NCBI GenBank assembly: GCA_022701365.1
Contig: JAKUHH010000040.1
Coordinates: 496,001-560,000, forward strand
Source: Mycocentrospora acerina
Taxonomy: Eukaryota > Ascomycota > Dothideomycetes > Pleosporales
Length of the DNA: 64,000 nucleotides
Reading direction: 5' to 3'
The position numbers and the translations under genes were made by a program. The notes beneath the pieces were generated by a model. The model had not been told where the DNA came from. It was given only the letters and a program-made list of their open reading frames with translations, and did not search any database. Below are positions 11,313 to 23,059 of the stretch, one piece after another; within the stretch, counting starts at the first letter, position 1; every line of letters begins with the position of its first letter.

Positions 11313-11678
11313 TCACTTCCTTGCATCAACAACCTGCTGCACTGCCTGAGTTGTCGACTGCTGTGCGGGTCGCCTCAAGGGCTCGTCGGGCACAATGACA
11401 TCCTCGAATTCGTCCTGAGAAACGGCTTGAATCGTATATGTGTCTACCATGTGTAAGAAAATGAACTAGGCATGAATAGTGGGCGGCGCACAGATTCCAA
11501 TGACGAGCGTGCAGATGGCGAAGCCAGTAATGGTGTTTTTAACTAGGTAGGGCGCTCGAGCTCGCAGCAAGGCTGGCGATGCCCGCATGCGAGCATCGTA
11601 GTAGGTCGATTGAAATGGTTTGCTGTTCGTGTCAGGAATCCTGCCTCTACACCATTGCGCAAGAACTCACTATCCCAT
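11313..11678 (-). CDS. COA3: Cytochrome c oxidase assembly factor COA3
   Basis: A small mitochondrial inner-membrane protein that binds newly made Cox1 and couples its synthesis to complex IV assembly. The gene is easily missed because it is in three exons, none forming a long open frame: complement(join(11313..11443, 11492..11622, 11671..11678)), 89 aa. Exon 1 is 8 nt (ATGGGATA, donor GTGAGT) and both introns are 48 nt. The protein starts MGYKPFQSTYYDARMRASPALLRARAPYLVKN. It has one TM helix at about 33-52 and then the conserved QAVSQDEFEDVIVPDEP. The YYD..R.SPAL.RAR..YLVKN block and the DEFEDV.VPD block are diagnostic of fungal COA3. It shares its 5' region with PTA1. Confidence 0.88.
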
Positions 11679-12069
11679 GGCGACGTGTTACGGCTCTCAC
11701 AGTCTGCGGGGGAAGCAGGCCATGTTCGCCGCGGCAGAGAGGCTTCGCGCGCAATGATTACCTAAGCGCACGTGCCGTGCTGTTCCTGGGCCTGCGCCTT
11801 CCCATCATCGTTCGCCGGCTCCATCATTCTTTCATGAGGTAAACTGTACCCAATCGACGACACATCAGACGCGCACTTCCCGTCTGCACACTCCTTTCGG
11901 CTCTTAGTAGTAGCTTTGCTGGGAATGAGAGGAATTTACGGCGACGGACACTGGGCTTTGTCGCGTGTTAGTTTGACTGCATCGCGCGCGTGAACAAGCG
12001 TCACCCCCCGTCAACCTCACGTAGAGACCCAGAACTCGACCGTGTCGCGCTGCACAACCAACCCCAGCC
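11679..12069. promoter_or_regulatory. Divergent promoter, COA3 / PTA1
   Basis: About 390 bp between two divergent ATG codons. It contains a CACGTG hexamer near 11769. I see no further motif I can support. Confidence 0.5.
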
Positions 12070-14798
12070 ATGAGTGCGCAAACGCTGCAGCAACTGGAGT
12101 CGGCTCGCACACTCACACTGGGAGATGGGAATTACTATCCTTCCATCATCCCAGGCGTGCTGCCCATCATCGGCTACAGTGCAGACCAGGATGTTGAGAT
12201 ACAACGATGGGGCGCCGACTTCCTAGCTGAGGCCTTTGCTTCACCCTCGTGGCCCTCAGAAATAAAGGAAGGCATCGCTCCATCTGTGCTGGCTACGCTG
12301 AAGAACTACTTGGAGAATGCGACAGACAAGAGTGTAATCAAGAGCGCCGTCCAGGCGGCTGCCAGCGTCTACCCGCTCGTATACAGACATACGTGAGTAA
12401 TTCCCCCATGCCTCAGATAGTTACCCCATTGTGAGTGCGGCTCGCGTTGTCCTACTTCTCCCCTATGCTCGTACTCGCATGACTGCAGCTTTGAACCCTC
12501 TCTCATACTTGAATTGCCCCAGAATCTCGAATCCCAACGACCCTGAGAACTGGCAGCTTATGACTGCAATCAAATCGAGCATTCTACGACGCATGGACCT
12601 GGCTGCGCCAGGTGTGCGAATATGCTGTGTCAAGTTTCTCCAGCAAGTGGTCCTGGTTCAGTCACCAGGCGTAGTGGACCCTAGGGTGAATACAAACCCT
12701 TTCCCAACACATATACAGTCTTCTCATGTATCGCAGCGCCCGAACCCCAACGATATTTCGCTCGCTCTCGTACCACGCGACCACCCCCTCGTACCATATG
12801 TGGCCCTCGAGGCAGAAGGACACGGACTGCTTGATCGGTTGTTGGATATCATACATGGAGATCACAGGTCAGATACATGGTCATGTAGCACTAGGATAGT
12901 TCTGACATGCAATAGTGATGCGCTCCTTGTTACAGCGACGCTCAACAGCTTAGGCATGCTGATCCACCGTCGACCTATTCTTGCAAACAAGATTCTAGGC
13001 AGCGTGCTCAACTTCAATCCTTTGAAGCTCGCAAGCTCGCCTTTGACACCGAAAAATAAGGTGCTCATCAAGTCGATAGAACGTACAGTTCGAGCGCTGC
13101 TTATGAACATCATGAAAAGGTATAGGCTCATTTTGTATTTGAAGGAGTCAATGCTAAGCCCGTATCCTTAGGAACCCAGAGAATCCAGTCAATGGACGGA
13201 TACAGCAGTTCTTGGAGCGCATGCATCGATCGCGTGTTGAGGTCTTCGAAGCATCTAACCGCAAGCGATCAGCACCCACCGAGCCAACTGACGGTCTTGA
13301 TCAAGCCAAAAGACAACGATTGGGTGCTACTCTTGTCAGTCGCCCACCTCCTGTACCATCGCTTCCACCAGGTCCAGTGAGCTTGCGCCAGCTCTTTACT
13401 CTGAACCCTGAAGGCAGTACCGTGAACTTCGATGTGCAGGCTTTCAAGGATCCAGAACAACTGTTGAGGATCATTGTACCTGTGTTACAGTCCGTGGATG
13501 CGGCTAAGCTCAACGATGCCCTAAATGTACGTGACAGTCTCTTTAATTACTCTACTAGCTTGCTTTACATTAAGATTTCGCCTCAATCCCAGAGTCTATT
13601 CCCTTTAGTTCAAAGAAGCTTCTGTCTCTTGTGGAAGTTAAGAGCAATTGTATTCTTGTAGATTATCGGCTTACAAGTCTATTAGGTCGTCCGTTCTCGT
13701 TATCTCACTCTTAGTCAAGCCGCAGCAAGTGCTGCTGCTGCTCAACCAGTACCGGCTGTAGCACCAATTCCAGTACCAGTTCCTGCGCCTGAGGACGAAG
13801 AGGAATATGAGCCCGATTTCGAACCTGAAGATGCCGAACAAATTGTCAACAAGTTAGACGGTCTCTCAGCTCCTGGTAATGTTCCTCAACCTGGTCCATC
13901 TGCAGCGTTAGCGCCGTACAAGCTCCCCGAAGCACCCCCTTTAACAGACCAAGAAGTACAGAAATACGGGGATATGACAGTATACCGGGCTTTTGGCATG
14001 TTGAGTAGCACTGATGAGAACCAAAAGAGCAGAATCACTAAAGGAGGATTCAACCGACTTGCTGCAAGTGACTATAGTAGGGACGCTTGGGTCACCATAC
14101 TGTCAAGACTTGCTACTCGAGCTAGTGCCGGTCTTGACGATCCCGAGGAAGGCATCAAGGATGAGTACATGGTCAAGGACGCTAAAGGGAGTTTTTCCGT
14201 CAGCGATTCGGTAAGAGATGGTCTCTATCAGTACATCATGTACGACTGGAAGAAACGGATTGATGTTGCTATATCTTGGCTGAACGAAGAGTGGTACAAC
14301 GACACTATCCTTGCACAATCTGCCAAAAACTCAGCAGGGAACGGCGCCACGAATGGAAACACATCCAGCGATCCACCGAGAGGCAACTATAATCGTTGTG
14401 CGCTGCGACTTATCGATGGCATACTCCCATACATTGAGCACACTGATAAGATCTTGATTCGCTTTCTATCAGAGGTCCCAGCCTTAAACTACGACATGCT
14501 CGTCCGCCTCAAGAAGATGGCTGAAGATCCCGAGCGCATCGATCTCGCCTGTACTTCGTTGCACTACCTCTATATGTTCCGACCACCGACGAGGAGCATC
14601 GTTGTTGATGTCTTGACAGCATTGTGGAGGGAGAACGACGGTGCGAAGGCAAGCGCTCGGAAGTTGCTAGTAAGGTGGAAACCGGAAGTTCTCGGCGAAG
14701 AGGAACGAGCAGCCACACCTGCGATGAAGATGGAGGGCGAAGGTCAGCTTGTAAAAGAGAGTGCGAATGGCGCGCTCGAAGTCAAAGCTGCTTCCTGA
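12070..14798 (+). CDS. PTA1: mRNA cleavage/polyadenylation factor subunit Pta1 (symplekin family)
   Basis: Scaffold of the cleavage and polyadenylation factor in the nucleus, bridging the poly(A) machinery and Ssu72. The model is join(12070..12392, 12523..12685, 12737..12867, 12916..13119, 13172..13526, 13686..14798), 762 aa, all phases closing. The N-terminal HEAT-repeat region (about 1-330) carries the symplekin/Pta1 signatures NPNDPENWQLMTAIKSSILRRMD, APGVRICCVKFLQQVVLVQSPGVVDPR and LALVPRDHPL. The motifs SDALLVTATLNSLGMLI and NKILGSVLNFNPLK follow. A Pro/Ala-rich and acidic linker (about 400-470) precedes a C-terminal helical domain ending near WRENDGAKASARKLLVRWKPE. Intron 3 has a weak GTCAGA donor but is required by phase and alignment. 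Intron 5 is 159 nt. Confidence 0.88.
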
Positions 14799-15338
14799 GT
14801 GCGGCAATTGAAACGAGGAAAAGTATAGGACGGAAAAAGGGGTGGTTCAATTATCAACTTCTGCAAATGTATTATTCACGAGTCAGCTTTTGTGTACAAT
14901 GGGAATGTAACGGCGCTTGGCCACGTGGGTGGACGGCGTACATGTATGTTCTATCTGCGATCTGGCCATTTTGCGAGCTGTCAGGAGAGTCTGGTAGTTA
15001 CCAGGTCTTCCCCATTTAATGACAAAATTTTCTGTAACAAGTTATCAATATGATCTTACATCATGTGCAGGCTTTCACTTGTATCTTTTTTATGAAATCT
15101 TTCGTAGAAGGACAACCTTGAAACATTTGAACATGCTCTAACTTCTCGTCCGTGAGTTGGTCTTAATACAATTGCCATCAGATTTCAAGTGAAATCGCAT
15201 TGTTCAGAAACCACGTTTTGTACACAGTCGCATCGCTGACCTAGTTTGGCTCGTATTGATTTGATAGAGAAGTGAACGTATCAATTGTTTTGCTATTTGT
15301 GCGACTCTGGCGAAGAAAGCCAGCTACTGCCTTTGGAC
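14799..15338. other. Convergent 3' spacer, PTA1 / MDE1
   Basis: AT-rich spacer between two convergent stop codons. It holds the 3' untranslated regions. No gene is seen. Confidence 0.5.
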
Positions 15339-16246
15339 CTACTTCGTCCATGGCAACCCAAGCTTTTTCATCTCAACGGCAAGCTGCAGAATATAATCGA
15401 TACTCTCGCACTGCGTCTTCGCCTTGTGTACGTTGTCGCCCCACACATATCTGCGTCGGTCAGCACACTCATCCACTCCGTTATTATCATCACAGTACTT
15501 ACATTCCGTGTCTCCTCACCAAAATCGCATATGAATCTGGATACTTCTCCATGGCCTCCTCCAAGCTCTCCCTCAGATCCTCTTCATGTGCCGTGTTCTC
15601 GATAATTGGTATTCTCAAGCGATCGTAGTAGCCCAGGTTTCCCTGCTTTCCCCGACCCTTAGGTATGCCTTTGATCTGTTCGATTTCCTCAATCTCAAAG
15701 CAGGCATCTTTACCAAAGTCGCGTTCCACGAGGAGAGTTACCAGAACAGCCCATTGTGAGTGCGTGTGGATGCAGCAGCCTGCGCCGCGCTCGAAAGCGG
15801 CGAGGAAGAGAGGAGTGCAAGCTGAGGGTTTGAGAACCTGGGGATGGTTAGGGGATATGTTGACGTAGGCATTTTCTATTATTCAAAGATAAGAGAAAAG
15901 CGCGGACGAGGCTTTACCTGTGGTTTTCGGAGATATTCCTTGCTATTGACATCCATGACAAACATATCAGTGGGTTTCATGAGCTCCTTCTGTACGCCGC
16001 TGGGCGCAATGTAGATCTTGTCTTCATGACGGATACTTGTTCCTCCACCGGTACCTGTTACCTGGCAAATTCACATCGTCAGTCATTAAATCAATGATCA
16101 TGTTCTGCATCTTCTGTTGCTCGCATAGAGAAGCATACCCAGCCCAAGGTGTAAAACTTTGCGCACAGTGTGCAAATGTGGTTCGCAGGGTGGTTAGGAT
16201 CTTCGGAATGCACCAGTGCCTCGACATCCTGCTCAATGGTGGCCAT
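15339..16246 (-). CDS. MDE1: Methylthioribulose-1-phosphate dehydratase (methionine salvage)
   Basis: Class II aldolase-fold, Zn-dependent enzyme that dehydrates 5-methylthioribulose-1-phosphate in the cytosolic methionine salvage pathway. The model is complement(join(15339..15450, 15503..15837, 15918..16061, 16139..16246)), 232 aa, the usual family length. The N-terminus [28 protein letters not shown] is followed by [28 protein letters not shown] (substrate loop). Zn ligands are visible as CCIHTHSQW (His108, His110) and RRHGIYVWG (His194). The motif [31 protein letters not shown] is diagnostic. A CACGTG E-box lies about 90 bp upstream of the ATG (16334-16339), a core often used by Cbf1-type sulfur regulators; regulation by it is inference. 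Confidence 0.93.
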
Positions 16247-16611
16247 TATGAATTAGATTTGTAGAGCCAAAGTTTGTTTGTGTTGGTGACAAAAGTTCAC
16301 AAGCAAAATGACGCGACTTCTGGTCGCGAACCCCACGTGGTCAGAGCTTCACCCCGCGTGAGATCGTTTTGGTCAGGAACAGCATGATGTGAATTGAAAA
16401 AGAGTCATACTTTCCCAAGATAATTATTAAAGAGAGTTTGTTACATTTCTGTATACAATAAATCAACGCTACCACGAGATAATAGTGGCCTCGCAGGCAG
16501 GAACAGTAGCCTGAGGTATCAGAGGTCCAACTTCTTATCTCGTTCTTGTTCGTACCGTTAGCGCCCAGCCTTCAGTCCTCTAAGCTGCTCCAGGTGGAGT
16601 GGGTATCATAT
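16247..16611. promoter_or_regulatory. MDE1 promoter region with CACGTG box
   Basis: MDE1 upstream region and DUF3602 gene 3' region, both minus strand. CACGTG is at 16334-16339. The rest is AT-rich. Confidence 0.5.
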
Positions 16612-17157
16612 CTATTCCGTTGTCGGTGTCTCCTTGGCAAGAGGAGAGGGTTCATGCTTCTCTTTCTTATCGAGGTGAAGTACATGCTTGATCTTGCCGC
16701 CGAGGCCCTTGCGCTCAGGGGATGAGCTGTGGCCATTGTGTTTCTCCTTGTAGATGTTGCCCGCTCCACCTCTTCCAGTGTGAAACTCGTCGTAGGGCGC
16801 CTCCCGAATTGCGGCCTCAGGAACATTGTCAGAAGAAATGCGACGGCCGTCATCAAGATCTTGAGGTGCGAGACGAGGCGATCCAATGTTTCCAGCGCCT
16901 GTACTTGATTAGCCTTTGTGTGTCGAAGATGCTCTAGTTGAAATGCGCGCTTACCTCCACGACCAGTTGAGAGTATGCCGTCAGTCTCAGCTACTACTGG
17001 GCCTTGACGTGTGATGCCACCATCGGTATAAACACGAGTATCATGGCCGATGTTGCCAGCGCCTACGCCGACTTGATTAACTCCTGTCCTTTTATGGTAT
17101 TCTGCAATAGATTGCGCGCTCACCACCTCGTCCAGTGGAAGTAATCGGGTCAGTCAT
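16612..17157 (-). CDS. DUF3602 protein with TGRGGAGN repeats
   Basis: A fungal-specific small protein with repeated TGRGGAGNI motifs, about 142 aa. The model is complement(join(16612..16898, 16955..17062, 17124..17157)). Exon 1 (34 nt) gives MTDPITSTGRGG. Both introns split a Gly codon inside the motif, so splicing regenerates STGRGGAGNIG each time. A third copy is HTGRGGAGNIY at about 90-100. The C-terminal part is charged (KIKHVLHLDKKEKHEP). The unspliced frame changes after the second intron, and reading through it gives a false Arg-rich tail. Family function is poorly known; some members are described as stress or light induced, which I cannot test here. Confidence 0.85.
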
Positions 17158-19928
17158 CTTGAATTGAACTTGGATTGCAAGCGTTGCGGCGAGATATCGA
17201 GATTTTACTAATTGTGTTGCGCAAAGGGCGATGTCAGGGATATGGGTGTATTCTGGAACGGCAAGATTCAGGTGGCTAGAATCGCGACTTCTTATATCTG
17301 CCCTCCTGACAAACAAGGCCATCCAGTCTTTGCATTATGACGCAATCACCTGTTATGGGCGCCAGACATTCGAGGCGCGGGATGGCAAGTCGTTCCGCCC
17401 AGAAAAGGGCCGTGAACACATGGATTTTAGTTGGCGCTGTCTGGTTCAAACACAAAAGCCAAGCAAGGACGCGAGCATGTGTGAGAATAACCCGGGTGGG
17501 TTCGTGGGGATGGTTGCGTGCTGTGCTAAGGCGGCGGCCAAATTGATAAGACGGAGATGTTCCATTCGCTGCTGATGACGGTGACTAAGTTATTCGTATC
17601 TCCTTGACACAGTCACTGTACGCGCTTCTCGCCTGTAAAATGGCTGATCCGCGTGATCCATGCGAGTTTTGCCGAGACACGAGAAGAGTAGAGGGTTTCT
17701 CAGACAGTCACCACAGACAGAGTAGTCCACGGTCAGGAGACGAGTCAGTCAACACATCAAGATTTCTCGGCTCATGTGCCTTTCGTCATTCACACTGTAT
17801 GCAATCTTGTGATGTCATTGTGCAACTAAAAAATACAAGAGCAATTTATCTTTATGGGATATCTGTATTGCGCTGAGAAGGAAAGAGTGATACATAGAGA
17901 GATGGTCATGTGGTAAGTGCCGCCAACGAAATGGCTCAACACAGCCAATTCGGATCAGGAAAAGGCAGCCTTGGGATACGACTTGCTAAGAATGCTAATG
18001 CAAGTCACCACGATATGCTCGTAGCTGTAAACTAATCCTGTCGATGTACATTGCGTGCTCTGTTGGGTCCACAAAGGAGAGATGCCGGGAAGGTTAATAT
18101 CACCAAGGTAATACAGATCTATTATAAAAACTAATTACCTTTTTTGAATAAGGTACTCTAAAGTGCCCTGCAATGTACAAATTCTTATAATTCAGACTGA
18201 GAATACTAATCGTTAATGCGTCTCGCCTGAAGATCGACCTATGGAATGCTAGCACTTACAAAAGAGTGCATGATGGCGCCTAAGGCCAGCGCTTCTGATG
18301 AACGAGCTAAGTTGGGATAATTTAAAGTAAAATGGACTAGCGAGATTGAACGGCAAAGTGATAATGGAAGTTGAATGAGGGAAAGTACTGCTCTGTCACA
18401 GACTCTGTATGCCCGGGAATCTAAGAGATAAAATCTGTTCCCTTTATGAATTTGGTTGCAAATCCGATCTCCAGGAGCTGAGCATCGGGTCTAAATATAA
18501 GCACACAACTTCATAAACACTATTGATGATACTTGCCGTACGCGCGTTCAGGAGTGGTTAAGTGGGTGTATTAAATGTGCCAAGATTAGATTTCCCATGC
18601 ACTATGGTCCTTAGTTGGTGCTGAGGTAGCTGAGAGTGATGAGTTGTTGCAGCCTGAATACTGTGCTTCAGCAAACACCATACTTCAAATTCACTTCAAA
18701 GTCTAAGCTTAGAATATATTCATAGCCTCTGACCCCACTCTTACCAAAATCACTGTCTCCGTGACTACATAATCTCTTGTGTTATTCAACTCACCCCGAC
18801 CAAGGGAAGTTCGCGATCACCCCGGCAGCCACACAATCCTTCAAGATGCCTACATGCTGCAATTCACACAGCAGCAAATTTACAGGCCGGCTTCTTTACA
18901 CGCATATAGTCTCCTTAATGCATCTGTGATACCACTAACCAGCTCTACAATACTAATAGGTACGCATTATCAGACATATATTTACACTTGCAGTTGCCTT
19001 TCTTATGTATTCCTCGTCGCTCTAACCATTTTAGGGGTATTCTGGTCAGGCTCAACCACTTCAAGGTTATCAGTGAGTAGATTGATTTAAGATAGCATCT
19101 AGTTCAAACTATTTATTTTGGCATCCCAAATCGCTTACTCTAGCATTCGTGTATTCAAATTTGGAAACGATTCAAAGTGTAGAAGCACATGAGTGCCTAA
19201 ACAGCTTTAGGTTAATATATACAGTCACGTCAAACGTAAAAAGACGAGTAGATAAGCATTGATTAAGTTCAATTTTATACTCAGTTTAATCATACACCAG
19301 AATAGTAACATGCACAGTAAAGATGGCTAAAAGGGTGTGCTTATACACACAATGTACCATTTTCTACCTTTGATGAACAAGAAGTCATCTACAAGTCGTT
19401 ACGCCATGACATTGGAAACAAAATAAGTTACAAAAAATCGAATATCAATTATTCTGACAATTGATAAGCCAAATCTAGCTATGCTGTATTTTTAAGACAA
19501 CACCAAAGATCGCAAAGCTACTTATTCCCAGTCAACATCGGCAACTTCTAAACCCCCCTGCTGTTCCTTTCTATAATAAGATACATAATTGTAAAACCTT
19601 GGAATGAAAAGGTGAGACAGTTGAGCATGATCTTTGTTGTGGCATTGTCCACGTAGAGTGTCGGTGTACCGCACAGGCTACTCACCAATGATGCCTGCTA
19701 AGGCAAACGCAAGAGCCGTCAATAGTTCGAAGATGTAAAGTTACTACATATATTCATCAAGAACTTGTGCCAGTCACAATACCATTGAATTAGAGCGGTG
19801 TATGACTACTGGCAACCTAGCCTATTATCCGATCTTCGGAGTACACTTCTCTCATATTTCAACCCACTTATACGAAATCTTAACTTAAAGGAAAGAGAAA
19901 TATCATTCCAGAGGTTCTCATTATCAAC
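17158..19928. other. Gene-poor region, 2.8 kb
   Basis: No convincing gene. The first about 700 bp is the upstream region of the DUF3602 gene; the rest is AT-rich with many stops in all frames. A short inverted repeat (AAGGTAAT at 18105-18112, ATTACCTT at 18134-18141) is visible but without other transposon signs. The 103-codon frame at 18779-19090 lacks recognisable motifs. Confidence 0.5.
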
Positions 19929-20574
19929 ATGCAGGCAGATAAAGGAAGTGAAGAGTTATCAGCTCTAGCCCTGGTAAGCGGCAATGCATTTTCAAACGAC
20001 GTGCAACACCGCATGTGAGTTGAAATGCACAGTAGAACACACTAGGATATATTTTAACGTAGATAATAGCACTGAACAGAATAGGCTTACCTCTTCGTTC
20101 CTACGCCTGCCCCCCGAACTCCGTAACAAGATCTACAACCTGGCCTTGCCACAACCTACAATCCAAGTCCTTCCAGGAATTATATCAGATCCATCTGCCA
20201 CTCAGGTTGCGCCTCATGGTCGCTATCTTCTAGCTGCTTGCCGCCAAATGCACTTCGAGGCATTGCCTATCTTCTTCGGACTCAATACGTTCGCCTTTGA
20301 CGCCCTCTTCCACTTCTGGAGACTCGGCGTTACACAAAGAATCCGCAATGCTGTGCGATCAATTCAGATATTTTACAACTCTTTCGAGCAGTTGATAGGG
20401 ATGATAGAACACTACTGGTTGAGGTTTGGGGACATTTGTCCGTTTGGGGAGTTAGAACGAATCTTTGTGCTGGGCGTGCCAGGGTGGCGAAACAATGCTA
20501 TGGATGTGGAGAAGATGAGAAGATTGACGGGAAACAGAGTTTTGGAAATCATCTTTAGGGATACTGAGGGATAA
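19929..20574 (+). CDS. LPPELRN-motif (F-box-like) protein, 179 aa
   Basis: My preferred model is join(19929..19973, 20080..20574). Exon 1 reads MQADKGSEELSALAL with a GTAAGC donor, and the acceptor CTGAACAG joins NRLTSSFLRLPPELRNKIYNLAL in phase. An alternative is a single exon from ATG 19984 (196 aa) whose first 32 residues look unlike the family. After the LPPELRNKIY motif comes LLAACRQMHFEALPIFFGLNTFAFDALFHF, the second conserved block of this family. An amphipathic C-terminal part ends at LEIIFRDTEG. Function is unknown. It is a distant relative of the gene at the left edge of the window, but the two are too diverged to be a recent duplication. Confidence 0.65.
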
Positions 20575-21603
20575 TTCGGTTGTGATATAGTAAGTGGTGG
20601 AGAGGACATGCTAGAATGTCGCTGATCGCGATGGGATAGATGAGCTGGATTCCCTGGAGTGTGTTCTGCTATGTCATTGTGTTACTTCACAACTATTTCT
20701 TTCTGTTCAAACTTTTACAGTAGGTTCATTGACTTGTCAGCGGTTGTTAGGAATATGCAACAATCGACGGGATCTGCTACTGAGTTTATTGAGGCCATGG
20801 AAGTGCGAGGAGAGTATATCCGGACGCTGAAGGTCTTCTGATGTCATCAGATTATTCTTAACATATAAAGACAATTATCTTTACAAATCCTCTTATGAAC
20901 CGAGGTCAGTCGTAGTGTTGATGGTGAGAATAGGCCACTTCTACAAAAGCAGAGTGAACTGTGCACTTGTGCCACGAAGTTGTGATTCTTGGTAGCCAAG
21001 GTGACTTGGTCGCTGCAATCTTCCATGTTATCCTGTTACTGAGCCTAAATGAGCATAAATCTGGTGTTTAGCCAACTTGCTCAAAGAGATTGATCCGCCA
21101 ACCACGCACAACTTTTGGCGCGCAAACGTAACTACTGATCTTTGTCTCCAAGCCCAAGTACTTGTTCCTTCGTGATCGGTCGAAGAAATTAAAAGTCGAT
21201 TTTGAGCTATCTACTCATTACTTCAGGATTACAACCAAAGCATAGTCAGGCTATTCGCTTTATTGCTTTGGTTGTAGAAGTATACATATCTCTGTCTACC
21301 AATTTTGATGACACATCATCACGCCAACGGAAGAAGTTTCTCTCAACTGAATGTTCCCAAAATCTTAGAACTTAGCTTGAACTATCATGACATGATGCTC
21401 GCAAACGTTGTAGATAGGCAATGATGAAGCAGAAGATGATATCGACTAAAGACCCATATTAGTCATCATCCGCTACGCAACTTGAAAAGGAAGGTAAAAC
21501 AGTCATATACGATTAAAGAAACGAAAACAGTTTCAACACACCGAGGACTTAACTGCTATCCTCCCGCTCGTATCTAGTCAGAATACACGCCTCCGCCATC
21601 CCA
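20575..21603. other. Intergenic region, no gene supported
   Basis: AT-rich spacer between two plus-strand genes. A 60-codon frame at 20659-20841 has no recognisable motif. The last about 100 bp is the promoter-proximal part of the acetyltransferase gene. Confidence 0.5.
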
Positions 21604-22629
21604 ATGGCGTACGAACACCCAGCCACGTCTGACATCCTACAAAACGCTTTCAAATCCGCTTTGCCCTACAGTATAAGCCTCGCCTACCGCACTCAGCACT
21701 CAAATCAAACAAAAGACGCACACATTCTCGCCACATTTCCTCCAACCTCCAACACCGTTCCAGAATGTTGGGCAGCAGCGTATATAGACCGCTCCATGCG
21801 ACCAGAAACTGAACTTTGGATCTTTGCAGCGGGCGAAATACCAAATCACAAATCAGGATCACAGAAAGACCAGTTCTGTTCGGGATGTAGAAAATCGGTT
21901 CTCTCATTACTAAAATACATGTCTACACTTCCTGTTCCTCCACTACACCCAGAAAGCCAACCTGCGCTGGAACTGGCGAAACATCATGAGAAAGAGCACC
22001 CCAAACCGGGCCCGGATGGCAGCTATGGGATGTCGCCGGGAACATACATGAGACATCTGCTGCTACCCAGCGTAGTGACTCTCGGAGCATGTCATAACGA
22101 CGTGGTCCAGATATGTCACGAAGCTGGGGTGCTACGAACAGAATTTCCTGGACCAAATGCTGAGCTGAACAAATTCCTGTTCAAAATCTCCGAACTGCCA
22201 CAAACGAAGGATTTACCCGAAGGACTTCGTTGGGGTGAGATGAGAGAAGAAGATATCGCTATGGTGCAGTCACGTACTTCAATCCCTCGATCGACAAGAA
22301 CACTACTATCGCTCAAGAATGTAGGTGTGTTTGACGAAGTGACCAACAGGCCCGTCGCTTGGACGTTCCTTGGGCTTGACGGATCGCTGGTGACCTTGCA
22401 CACAGAGCCAGAGTACAGGGGGAAAGGCATAGCGAAAGCTGTCGCAACCAAGATCATCAAGGAACATGCGTCAGACCTTGCGGTGGACAAAAATGGAAAT
22501 GCTTGGTCGCATGCAGATGTCTATCTCGACAACGTGCAAAGCGAAAGTGTGTGCATGAGCTTGGGAGGGAAAGCATTGTGGAGGCACCTCTGGGTCAGAA
22601 TAGACTTTGCAAAAGCCAAGATGCTATAA
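21604..22629 (+). CDS. GNAT-fold N-acetyltransferase (FR47/GLYAT-like), 341 aa
   Basis: A single-exon gene. The C-terminal third shows a GNAT/FR47-like fold: LKNVGVFDEVTNRPVAWTFLGLDGSLVTLHTEPEYRGKGIAKAVATKIIKEHA. The segment EYRGKGIA is the acetyl-CoA pyrophosphate-binding motif (R/Q-x-x-G-x-G/A), and HADVYLDNVQSESVCMSLG is the following strand-helix. The N-terminal two thirds (about 1-230) resemble glycine N-acyltransferase-like proteins of fungi but carry a Lys/His-rich segment near 120-150. The substrate is unknown. The ATG context is CCCAATGGCG and no intron signals are needed. Confidence 0.75.
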   Translation: MAYEHPATSDILQNAFKSALPYSISLAYRTQHSNQTKDAHILATFPPTSNTVPECWAAAYIDRSMRPETELWIFAAGEIPNHKSGSQKDQFCSGCRKSVLSLLKYMSTLPVPPLHPESQPALELAKHHEKEHPKPGPDGSYGMSPGTYMRHLLLPSVVTLGACHNDVVQICHEAGVLRTEFPGPNAELNKFLFKISELPQTKDLPEGLRWGEMREEDIAMVQSRTSIPRSTRTLLSLKNVGVFDEVTNRPVAWTFLGLDGSLVTLHTEPEYRGKGIAKAVATKIIKEHASDLAVDKNGNAWSHADVYLDNVQSESVCMSLGGKALWRHLWVRIDFAKAKML

Positions 22630-23059
22630 AAGGGTAGTACCCTGAGGAATACATATAGGTCAACATCACATGATAGAGGTAAATGTGGAAGCAGAATGGC
22701 TTGTCTTTAGATCTACTTGAAAGTCAGCTTCGAAGTTCTAACAAACGTGAAGGTTTAATCAAGGGTATTTGTGCGTTGTGCTCATGAAAAAATTAGAGTT
22801 GCGTGTTTTAGTCTTCATTGAAGATCAGGGTTAAAAAGAAATATAATCATCGCGGTGTGGAGAATCTGAGGGAAGTAGACTTACTTATTGTTTTTTGCGT
22901 GGATACTGTTTCTTGAACGAGTATCACATGCACAGCAAACTGCTTCAAGGTATTCATCTTATCGTATTGTCGTTGACAGCCTATCTCATGAAGACGTATC
23001 GTGACTGGCCATAGCCACGCCACAATTGCTCAAGTAGTATTGACCATGACGCGAATAGC
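22630..23059. other. Convergent 3' spacer
   Basis: The 3' regions of the acetyltransferase gene (+) and the P0 gene (-). No feature is seen. Confidence 0.5.

Noticed and set aside
18779..19090. 103-codon frame in the gene-poor region
   Set aside because: No recognisable domain or conserved block; composition like the surrounding noncoding DNA.
20659..20841. 60-codon frame after the second LPPELRN gene
   Set aside because: No motif, no splice link to neighbours in phase that I can support, and no codon bias.
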